A stretch of 64,000 nucleotides of DNA, from the NCBI GenBank assembly GCA_013399115.1, contig VXAA01001429.1:353511-417510 (forward strand), written 5' to 3'. The notes under the pieces were generated by a model. The model had not been told where the DNA came from and did not search any database. It saw only the letters and a list, made by a program, of their open reading frames with translations. Shown here piece by piece: positions 15,001 through 27,000 of this stretch; the stretch's first letter is position 1, and each line of letters opens with the position of its first letter. A program made the position numbers and the translations under genes. The DNA comes from Anseranas semipalmata (lineage: Eukaryota; Chordata; Aves; Anseriformes; Anseranatidae).

Positions 15001-18000
15001 GATCATAAGGTATTTAATGTAAAAACAAGGTTCTGTTCTCAGTAACCGAAGTCCCTTTCAGCTCATGGTTGCTCTGGAAGGTAACTAAGCAACAGATCGT
15101 AAGGTAAGAGGCTGAATTGTCTCTTGATCCTTTCTCTTGTACCCTTAGCCCAGGATACTTCTCTGGAGTACCTTGGGAAGGTACTTGATAAAGAGTATCT
15201 GCACATTGCCAAGGAAAGAGTCTCTCACTGGATATAGTGAAACAGGGAGAAGGCAGGAGATAGATTTGTTGGTATTTGGAGTAGAGACTTGATACAGCAA
15301 AAGATTCTTGTATACCATAGAGGAGGGATGAAGAAGCAAGGACAGCTATGCAGATGGTTTTTTTTCCCCTTTTAGTTAGTCATTTTAGCTAATCTTGTCT
15401 ATATTTTAGGCTACCTAAAGTAGTGATGATCATCTTATGAATTAATGTATCCAGCCTTGCATTGTATTGTGAGGATAGCTTGTCAGAGGGTCAGTAACAC
15501 GAACAAAGTTGGATCTTTGGGAATACTGTACTTAACCTAGACTGTATTTTCTCGAAATTAACTCACCTGTAAAGTCCCACTTCATTGAAGCATTAGTAGG
15601 TAAAACAATCATAATATAGTATTAAAAAATAAAAATAAAAAATCCAAGAACAGTTCTTCTGCCTTCTCAGAATGAGAGTGGTTTAGGACACAAACCGGGC
15701 AGAACAACCTGATATATGGGTGATCTTTGCCAGGGTTATAGGACATTGGCCTGCAGTTAGTGGGAAGGTATGTACTTCTGCTTGAGATACAAGGCAGCAG
15801 GCCCTCTTCTAGTCTGGACAGCTTTTTTTACAGGCAACGTTACTACTCTCATGTGTTTATACTTCACCCAAAGCCCAGCCTTGCCTTGCAAAGGGGAACT
15901 GGAACTCCATTCTTAAATTCTGTGCTCTGTCAGGCTTCTTTCAATGCTTGGCCCTGTGACTCGCTTTGTCTTTAGTAGCTTGCCAAGTAGTTTTGACCAT
16001 GTGATACCATTTTACAAAGATCTGTAAATTTGAATATTGAAGCAGCTATTTAATGTAACAAGTCTGTGATGACAATACTGGAGAACCATAAAAATTTGTC
16101 TTGTGGTTAGTGTAACTGTTACAGATGTTGTCACCACACATCAGAATTCCAGAATTAAATTGTTTTCATGTTGATTAGCTGATTAGTAAAATAACTCCTG
16201 AAAGATGACTTTTTTTTTTTTCCCAAAGCAATAAACCAAATCCCAATCAAATATCCAGCAACAATGGGAAACCTGCTGCAGTCAATGGAGCAATGGGAGC
16301 CTCTTACCAGGCACAGGCCTCACTAATAGGTCGGGCTTGTGAAAGTTGTTATAGTAAGTAAAATTTTTTTATTGTCTAGTTTTTGAATAATTCATGATTT
16401 TTGGCTAATCATAGTACACTTTTAAAAACAATTGTTTATACTTCTGTTTGCTATAAAGACTGTAAATAGGGGATCATTTTTGATGAATTGTGTGGCAGGA
16501 ATAACTTTAAGTTAGAACTGCCTTCAATAAATTGATTAAAGGTCAATATTCAAATACGCTTTATGATTTTTTTTTCTTTAACAATTTAGGAAGTATGGAA
16601 TGATAAAGTAGTATAATATGATGAAAGTTATATGTTATTCCTTTACCTTTGGGATTCTAAATCCAAATTTATTTTTGTTTGTCCTTTAAATTTATTTTTA
16701 AGGTTTTCTTGTTGCTTTTATTTTTTTTTTTTTTTTGCCTTTTTTTTTCTGGGTATGTCAGGGTTGAATTTGTTTTTTTTTTTTGTTTTTTTTTTTTTTT
16801 TTTTTTTCCTTTTTTTTTNNNTTTTTTTTTTTTTTTTTCTCCCTAGTATTTTGTGCATTTATGATAGTCCCTGTTGGTCATATTGAAGTAGCAGCTTCTG
16901 ACATAGATTATGTGAGAGATGATATAACAACATCCAGAACTGGAAAGAACTGAAAAGGCCTAACATATAAAAGTTCTTTACTTACCATTGCTCCTCTTGT
17001 CTTAAACAGCAATTAAACTAAAATGATATTTTTATATAGAAAGTTCAAGTTATTTACTTACGTTGTTTTACAAATTACATTACTTAAAGAATAATTTTCT
17101 GGTGAAAGATTAGAAAAGGAAAAGAAAAGGCTAAATTAGTGTTTCCAGCTGAGACTCCACATGCACAAGATAAAGGTAGGCATGTATCTTAAAAGTCAGT
17201 AAATGTGCTTGCCCTTTTTCTTACAAGGATCTTGACTTATAAGTACTCACTTTGCATAACTTGGATTGAAAAAAAAACCACAGATCTTAAGCAGCTCTAA
17301 TAAGTAGCGAGCATCCTAACAAACCTGTCCTCCAGGTTAAGTTTAGAAATGGGAGGGGTTGTTTGTTTTGTTTTGTTTTTTTGAAGTCCCCTGGAAGAAA
17401 ATCTCTTTGTGGTGATACGAAGTCCCTGGTTTGAAAGTAAATAGTGAATTTTTTCAAAGTTTTCATTTGTAGTTGACTTTTGAGATGCTTTTAAAATAAA
17501 TAAAGTTCTTATTTTCCTCTATGTCAAATGGATTAGATATTTATCTAGATAATACTCTTAAGGAATGCCATCTATTGCAGCATTTGGATATACAATACTG
17601 AATGTAGCGTGCACCAATTTAGCCATGCTGTTTTCTCATCCTTAGCTCCACAGTCTCACCAATGGTATTCTTGGGGTCCTCCTAATATGCAGTGTAGATT
17701 GTGTGCATCTTGCTGGATTTATTGGAAGAAATATGGTGGCCTGAAAATGCCCACACAGACAGATGAAGATAAACTGTCTTCCAGTCAACCTACAGAGGTA
17801 GGATCGTGTAGATAAACCTTCCTAAAAGGGTGGTGCCTTCACAGTACTGTTGTGATTCGAATATTTAATGGAATGCATTTTATGTATGTAAAACTTAACT
17901 TATTAATCCTTTTCCCGTCTTAAGTACAGCTGAACAATGTGCAGATCCTACCATGTCTTTATTTGACCAAGTCTTAGACAAACACCCGCTTCATGCATTT

Positions 18001-21000
18001 TTGGTGGACAAATATCATCTTGTCAATTAAGTGGTGTGTTATCTATAAAATGTTAATATCCCTATATTGTATCTTATCTAGGATGGCATTATATATGTCC
18101 ATTCACAGCAGGCCTGTGTTACACAGTTTCTTATATAAGCCCCAGTTTTTTGTATAGCACTTGTATATATTATTTGATTAACCTAGTGAATTTATCCAGA
18201 TTTTGGATTTTTTTTTTTTTAATAATTAAGTATGAGGAAAATATCTTTTGTTCGTTTTCTTCATTTTTTTTGTGGAAAAAGGCTGCTTGTTCTTTCAACT
18301 TGAGATAACAGGATCTAATAGTACTAGATCATTTTTTGTTAAATACAATTATTTTGGATATCATCTGTCACTAGTAGGGAAGATTCAGATTGTGTAATTC
18401 AAATTTGTGTTATATTTTTTTATTATTATTATTATTTTTATTTTTGTAGGAATCGCATGTTAGAACTCATATGTCCCGGCAGGCCACACAGGGAACTCCA
18501 GTTCGTAACACTGGAAGTCCAAAGTCATCGGTGAAAACACGTCAAGCCTTCTTTCTTCACACAACGTGTTGGACAAAACTTGCCCGTCAGGTCTGCAAAA
18601 ATACTCTCCGGCTGCGGCAGGCAGCAAGACGTCCCTTTGTCCCTATTAACTGTGCTGCCATTAAGGCAGAATGTAAGATGTTTTTTTAATTCTTAGTTCT
18701 GTGTGCTGTGTGCTGTGTGCTTCCCACCCATTTTTGTCTTTAATTTTATTTTCTTTTTCAATAAACATTTCTTGTCTATATGCTTTTGCTTTTCATTTTT
18801 TCATTTGTCCAGCATATCACCAACACATTGGATAAAGTCTGGCTGCCTTGAACGGTTTTCAGGCCATTTTAAAAACAGAACGTTTCGTAAAGTGCTGGAA
18901 GGATCAGGGTGGGAGCTGGGGGGAATGGGGAGCATTTCAAGTTAATTAACAGAATTAACAGGGAGATAGCCATTACCTCTTTCACTTACAAAAAAAAAAA
19001 AAAAAGTTATTAAAAAAAAAATCGCGTGGAGGATCAGTGTTGTGACAAAAGTCATGCTTCCTACCAGGCAGTGTGAAAGAAGTTTGCATTTATATTGTTT
19101 GTTTATTATTTTGCTGAGCAGGGAGTATAGAACTGTACTTGTTTTACTTTTTCTGAGTGGGGTTGGTCAAGGAATAAGTAGTATTGCTGAGGATGGATAA
19201 GAACTTAAATCTGGTGTGTAATGCAGTGATTTATTACATGATCAGATGGGTGATGATAGCCATGTTTATTAGTTCAGCATGGTTGTGTTTTGTTCATACC
19301 AGTTTTAAATTTTAGCTTTAAATAAAATTCTATGTTATGCTTGTTCTTTTTATAGCCAAAATATAAATAAATGATTAATTCAACAATAGTATGACAAATG
19401 GTTATGAGTTGGAAATAGCAACAGTAAGTCTCTACGTTCAAGTGTTTCGGTTCTGTTCCAAAGTCTAACAAAGTCTCTGAATATTTCGTCAGGTTTTGTG
19501 CCTGTGCTGAGCATGTCATTTTACTGCTCACACTGCTTGGTTATATTTCAGTCTTCAACACAGTTCTCAGAGCAGGCACTTGGTATTCCAAAACAAGCCA
19601 TGCTGGCACACTATCAATTGTAGTAGAATTTAAGAGACCTCTTTAGAATATAAGACATTGGTTTCATAACCATGTTTACTAGATTAGTGCTAAATGTTTT
19701 CCCAGAATACTTAACTGGGATGCCAATGATGTCAGTGTTAATCATAAGAAATTTTCTCCTTAGAGGCTTAAAATCTGCTTTGGAGTATTTTTCCCTCATG
19801 TACTTTAACACCAGCTGTTCCTCACATGCAAGCTCTTTACCTACTTCTGCAGACATCCAGAACTTGATGAGTATTTCTGTTCATTGTCCTCGTTTATTTA
19901 GTTGTCCTATTGGCCATTTTCTTTCTTCTTTCAAAGCTGCACAAGTGAGGAGCAACTTTCATATTTAAGGAAACTGTATGTCCACGGCATGAATAAAATG
20001 GGTTGTACTTTCATAGGAGAATTGTTTCCAAGGCTGGACTAGGCTTGTGTTTTTAACCCTTAATACAGAATAAGTTATTTTCTGAGGGGAAAGTATTGTA
20101 TCTTTTAATTTATATAATTGGCACTGATTTCTGCTAAATCATGGAGGAAAATTATTTTTAGAATTAGGTTCACTTGAACCTTGATCTTTTATCCATATCG
20201 CTATGTCTTCTTACTCGCTGCAGTTACTCAATTAGAAAGATGAACCTTTTGTTTAAGGAAGAGGAAAAAAAATAGAAAACAAAAGGTTTTATCCAACCAT
20301 TAATCATCAAAGTAGAACAAATGTTATATACACTTCTCAATTTTTAAAGCAAAGGAGTGAAAAGCTGAGCTTTTCAACAGAGAAGAATCATTCTTGTATC
20401 AGGCTAGCAATGTCGTGACTGCTTCATCATTGTTCCTTTCAGTGAAAAAGTGCTCCATCAGATTAATATCAAGACTAGAAAGATTTTTTTTTTTTTTTTT
20501 ACTGTAGCTTCTTTCATTATTCATTTTACATAAAGTGAAATTTGGACCTTGCAGTGTTGTCTTTTTGAATACTGCTGCTTCCTGTTTAGACCTAACATAG
20601 ATTGAAAAGTCACAGCTGTTGATGCTTTCTAAGCATTCAGTTTATTTTATAATAGGGGGAACCAGATCATACCTCAATTAATTTTATTCATGTTTCTCTC
20701 TGTGTACATGCACGCACACATATATACACACACATATATATTCTGTTTCTGGCAATATCTCTCTATAGAATTGTATACACGGTTTGTCATATTCTTACTC
20801 TAGTAAAGCCCCTTAAGTAAATCAATAAAAAATTGAGTTTTCTAGTTGTGTTCATGTACTTACATCTGGTGACCTGTCTTCAGTGCACTATGTAGATTTT
20901 GATGTTATAACTAAATAGACTCTTTTTTCCCGAATGCCTTGAATCCTTTTTAAGTGATAGCTTGATGTAAGTAATTTTTAAATGAGATACATAACAGTAA

Positions 21001-24000
21001 TAATTTCATATGTTGAATACCACTGAGTAGTTACAACATTGAATGAATGTTTATGTTGGTGTTGCAACAGTTAGAATCATGCTTAGATGATAATCTGTTC
21101 AAAATAGCAGGTTACCCGTGATATGATCTGGTGTGAGATGGTCAAGATGTTCAAGAACCAATTAAGGATTTGGAATTTGTTTTCCATGTTGGTGTGCTGA
21201 AACTTGAATCTAATAATTTTATAGGTGCTTTGTAAGAATTACCTGATTCTTTGTGTGTCAGAATCAGTGCTGAGAAATGTAACTGCATTTCACAACTATA
21301 TTGTAGTAGGCACCATACCTACATTGTTACACACTCAGAAACCCTAAAACCTAAAGAAGGATGGTATGGCACTCTAACCCCAGCAATATATCATGTTTTA
21401 TGCCTTCTTAGTCTTTGGGCAATTTGTTGAAGTGCCAGGTTGTTGAAACTAACTCCCAGTTCTGAGAAGGGAAGTCTGAACAAGCTAGTCAGAGCTGGCT
21501 CATAAAATAAATTGATTTTTGCATTCCGTCTGAACTTATCTGCAGTTACTACTTTTGTCTTGGAGGGGCATGGAAGCTTTTGAGAATACTTATCTTGGGC
21601 CCAACCATCTTTTAGAGGAGGAAAAAAAAAAAAAAAAAAAACAGATTTCAGAGCACTTATTTGATTCCTGTAATTCCACCCACATCATCTCCATCAGCTC
21701 ATTACGTCCACTGGCAGAGAACAAGGCGCTGTTCTGTGTTCTTTGTTCCATCAGTTAGCACAGAGAATTAGATTTTTATCATTAGTGAGCCATGTAGCAG
21801 GACCCCAGCTCAGATGCCACCAGGAGGTAATGGGAAGATGCATTCACATCTCAGTTTAATCTACGGATGGTCACCAGAAAGTTGAGAGAGCATGGCATCT
21901 CCTGCTAGGAGTACAATCATCCATCATGGAAATCTCAAACTTTGTCCTGCCTGGAGATAGTAGACTTGAATTAGTTGTTGACCATAAACTTGTCTGATGG
22001 ATTTTCAGGAATAATTAGAATTGGTGAACTATTTCAGTAAGAGGAAATTCCCTTGCTTTGAATCAGGCAGAATATCCTATATCCTTCTTTTTAGTTTATT
22101 TATTTTACTTTTTTTTTTTTTTTTTTTTTAAGTTAAGAAAANNNNNNNNNNNNNNNNNNNNNNNNNNNNNNNNNNNNNNNNNTTTTTTTAAGTTAAGCAA
22201 AATAATTCTGTCTGTGGAAGCACTCTTAATTAGAGGAAACTGAAGTGGGCATTCTTCTCCAGATGGTCACTGACAAGATCTGTCTCCAGTTTACAAGGTA
22301 GTTGATATATGCATAGCAGTGAACCATGCATGTGTGATCTTTACCATCTCAGCAAATGAAGATTTTAAGGTGCTTTTTTTTTTTTTTCTTTTCCTGCTCA
22401 CGTATAGTTTTATCAATACAGCTATCTGTATTAATTATAGTAATTTAAATTTGGGTAGCAACACTGACTGTACAGATGTGATTGACAAAATGTTTTCAGT
22501 GGATGGTAATATATCTAGAGTTATCTGGAAATGGGTATACTGTATATGATCAAAACTTACACCTTTAAATCTGCAGATTTAAATAACAGACATTTGGTAC
22601 ATTGTATTGTTTCTTACAATATTGTTTGATAAAGACAAGTGAAAATTGAGTAGAATATACAAAAACCTTGTTATTGATTTGTCTTTGTAAGCATACAGCC
22701 TATGTTTACTGACAAAACACTATCCATTCATCTGAACTGAATAACATTTACAGGTATTGGGTCACAAATAATTTTTTATCTTGATTTTGATAGCTGCAGA
22801 ATATCTTTTGGCTCTATCTAAGATGGAAATATTTTCTCTACTATAATCTTTTTATATAATTTGTGCCAGATATTTTTAGCCAGTAAAATAATTAAAAGAA
22901 CGCACTAGCTTTTTTCAAAGTTTCCAAGAAGAATAGAGATAAGAGCATTTTCAGTAAATTCATTAGCTAATCTGAGTTTTCACAGAGGTATGTCAGAATG
23001 TCAAAGAGAAATAACTCACAAGTGAGAATGTGTAAGCTTAAGAGATCTACAAATCTAGTAAACAAAAAAATTAAAAAACCCTTCAAATCTAAAACAACAA
23101 GCCTCATTCACTATCATCATCTTCATAGCATTCCTGATTTCACTGTTTTCTAATGTTAACAACAGTCATCCCTTTTCTAGGTTGAGAGCTTGGTCTGTTT
23201 AAAACCTCACAGAGAGAATCCATTTCACACTGTGGTTCATAATGTTGTTCCCTTTTTAGGGTTGTGGTGTCCCAAATTGCATGCACTTCAAGGTAGGGGT
23301 TTCCCATAGTTTTAGAGTGTGTCGCATGATATTTTCTGTTTTGCTTGCTCTTCCTCTCATAATAATTTCTAACACTCTGATTCTAATTATTTTTTAAGTG
23401 ACCGCTTTTGAGTGTTGTCCAGCTATTTGTAGAAAGCTGTTGACACTGACGCCAAGAATTTTCTTGTGCATGGTGGTAGTTCAGAACCCATTGTTACACC
23501 TGTGTGTTACAGACATTTTACCCCTTAAGAATTACTTTGCAATTATTGCTTGATCCTGCTGATATCCTTTGCAATCAGGTTTAGTTTTGATTATGCTCAG
23601 TAATTTATTATCAGGAAACTTTAACTCCCTAATCACATCTTTTCCTAATCATTTAAATGTTGAACAGTGCAGATCCTTTGGGGATTGTGTAGACAATTGC
23701 TTTTAATCAGGGTCTAATCCCTGACAAAATTGTCTCTTTTACGCCATAGCAGCTGAACAGCAGCAGTCTTTGGTGACAGATTTTGTCAAAAGCTGTTTCA
23801 AATTCCAAGTTGGATGCCAGATCAGCTGCTTGTGTATCTGTTGTGATTCCTTCAGAGGATCCTGGCAGACCCCTGACACTTGCAATTGCTGGTTTACAGG
23901 GCATGTAGGTAGGAAGAGACCTCTGGATGGCTCCGGAGGTGGTGGTTCCACCACCTGCACAAATCTTAGGTGCTCAGGGCCTTTTGTCAAGCTCAGTTTT

Positions 24001-27000
24001 GTATATCTCCAACCATGGAGACTCTACGGCCTCTCTGGGCACCTGTTCCATGTTTGACCAACCTCACAGTATTCAATTGTTTCCTTACATCTAGCAAGAA
24101 TTACCCATGTCCCAACTTGTGTCTGTTCCTGCAGGCAGCAATAGTCTGCTGTCCTATCGCTACGTACCTCTGAGAAGGGTCTGGCTCTGTCTTCTCTAGG
24201 CTTGGCAACTTGGTAGTTGCAGGTGGCAATCAGGCCTCCCCTTGACCTTCCTATCTCAAGGCTGACCAGACCCAGTTCCCTCAGCCTCTCTGTGCATCCT
24301 GTACTCAAGCCCCCCTCCAGCTCGGTGACTCTCCAGTGGCTGGACTCGCTCCGGTATGTCCGTATCTTTTTTGTAGTGGGGATCCCAGAACTCAACAGAG
24401 CATCTGGATGTGGTTTCACAACGGCCAAGTAGAGGGAAAGGATTAGCTCCCTTGCCCTGCTAGCTGCGCCCATGCTAATAAGGCCCGGTTGCAGTCGTCC
24501 TTGTTGCAAGGGCACGCTGCTGAATAATTGTGAACACATTAAATGTGTTTTCCATTTACAAGGTCATTGTTGGCTCTCTTACTGTTTCCCGTATTTGAGC
24601 TGTATGCCTCTATTAATAGTTCAGCCCTTTTGCCAGTCTACAAAACTACTTACTGAAGAATGTTATCACATTTGCCATGTTTTTGTTCTCTTGAATTGAG
24701 AGGAGTTTAAGCAATAGCTAAACACGAGCAGTGTACGTGCTCGGCAAGTTTCTATTTGGATGAATTCCACCTGGTCCTGAAAACTTGTTTTTATTCATTA
24801 ATCAGTTTGTCTTGAAATATTTCTTATGGACACTTTGATGTGAAATAGTTCCCACACTTCCCTCATAAAGGGGTTTTGGAAGTTAACTTGTTTAAATTTC
24901 TCAGCAGTGAACACCGGCACAAAGAATTAATCCAGATTTTCTGCCATGCCTTTATCTGTCTTGCATACTTTCATCACACTTTGACCATCTCATATTGCTA
25001 CAGGCACTACCATGCTTCATGCTTTTGATATGTCTGAAAAAAACACACTATCAGATATAATACTCTAATTTTTTTTTTTTTTGCAATACCTTTTTATTTC
25101 TCATAGATTCTCATATTTCACTGATCTTAAGAGTTTTAGTGTTCACATGGAAACCCATATTTGATTTTAGGATTTTTTTTTGTCATTTTTCACAACTTCC
25201 TACCTAAACGTTTTTGGTTTTGGTTTTGTTTTCTACGGTTTTACATGTGAGGGTGATACAGAAATCACAAAATTAGATTGTACAAGTACTGCATAAAGAT
25301 CATAAACTTTATTATATTTTTCATGGGAGTACCATATTGTGGATTAAAGTCTGCCATTGTTGAACATGTTTTGCTGATAGCAGTACTTTGGAATACCTAC
25401 CAGGCACTTTTGGTGAACTTGTTTTGCCTCAAGCATGGAAACTGTGCTCTTTTTGCAGTCTGTATTCTCAGTCAGCATATTAATATCTTACCGTGATTCA
25501 ATGTCTTTTTTTACAGTGAAGACATTTAGATGGAAAAATTTCTTGCTGATTTACTTCATAGTCAATCCTTTGCTATTCCCAAAGTAACTGTAAAATATTC
25601 ACTGTATAGCCTGTGCTTATTTTACTAAGGGAGACAGTGGAGACTCATCTTTCTACTCTGTCACTTAAAATATTTCAAGTGTTGTGGAATATTAAAAATA
25701 TTCCAGGCACTGGCTTCAATGCATTTTCTTCACTGAGCACAGCATATTTTGTTACTTAAGTTAAGAAAAAATAATGAAGTACTTGGTATACTCGGTGCTA
25801 GGGCTCCAGAACCTGTGGGCCTCCCAGGCATCGGCTAGCATTTTTGCTGAGCACATGTAAGAATTTTGTGTTAGGTTCTTTAATATACTGAAATAAGTTG
25901 TGCATTGTCTGCTGGGTTTAAAACACCTGTGAACAACCTACTGAAGTACTTCGGTCATTGCTGTGATTGCATGACCTGCACATTTTTTTGCACAGAGCTG
26001 GATAGAATATATAGAGAGAGATTGTAAATTTTGTGTTTTTCCTCAAACATAAATTGTTCTACGTAGTGTCTTATCCACTTTATGTGCCTGTGTACTCATT
26101 CCCTTGTGCTGAATTGAAACACACAGAAACATTTTGGTAAAAAACAATGGGGATGCAAAGTGAAATTATAATTACTATAATCTATTTATAATATCTTGTT
26201 CCTGTAAAGCTTGTTAGAAAATGCCGGTGTGTGTGCATATGATACATACAAAGAAATGTGTATGTGGATGTATGTATATGTAAGAAGTAATTCCATGTGA
26301 GAGAATTCTAGAAAATCAAAATATGAATGCAGTTTTGTATGAAGCAGAATATGTGTGTTCTAGGAGTACTCTGTATAGGCATTATTTACGTGGTTTCAGG
26401 AAACAACGATCCATTCATTCCAAGGAGTTTAAAAAAGAGTTTAGTTCCAGTAATCTTGAAACTACTTAATGAAACCTGGTGTCCTGTGGATTTTTGCCTT
26501 AGGTTGATTGATTCTGCTCCCTAAGTGTGAACCTCTTCTTAATAATACTTCTGTGTGGGGGGCATTTAGAAAGTCAACGTTGTGTATTCTCAGTGTCTTT
26601 AAAGGTGTGAGTTCATAGCTTTAGCATCAAATTGAGGTAGTTACTGAACTGCTTATTTTCATTTACTTTGCAGGAAGCTACTAACTTTGAGACCTTTGAG
26701 CTTTGGCATACGTGGTTACAAATTGGCCAGTTTGTTCAAAAGTTCATAGTAAAGTTTTTTTGTTCGTGTTTTTGTTGTTTTTTGGTTGCTTTTTTAAGAT
26801 TTATCTTGCAATGATAGTCACAGTGGAATGATATGAATCGGCATACCATAGGTGTAATACATGACAGAAATCAGACTTCAGAATTACAGCCCTCGTAGTT
26901 CTGTATTACCCCATTTAGAGCCAGACAGGCTTGTAGAGAACAATGAAGTGAAGAATTCAGTGTAAATTCTTGTTAATAGCCAGAGCTGCTTTTATTTTAG

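Noticed and set aside
19614..19968. Overlapping ORFs of 80 codons (minus) and 98 codons (plus) as a possible pseudogene
   Set aside because: Neither translation matches a family I recognise, and frames open on both strands over the same bases suggest composition bias.
24024..24539. 171-codon minus-strand ORF as a host gene
   Set aside because: It carries CR1 ORF2 C-terminal motifs ([13 protein letters not shown]) and is part of a retrotransposon.
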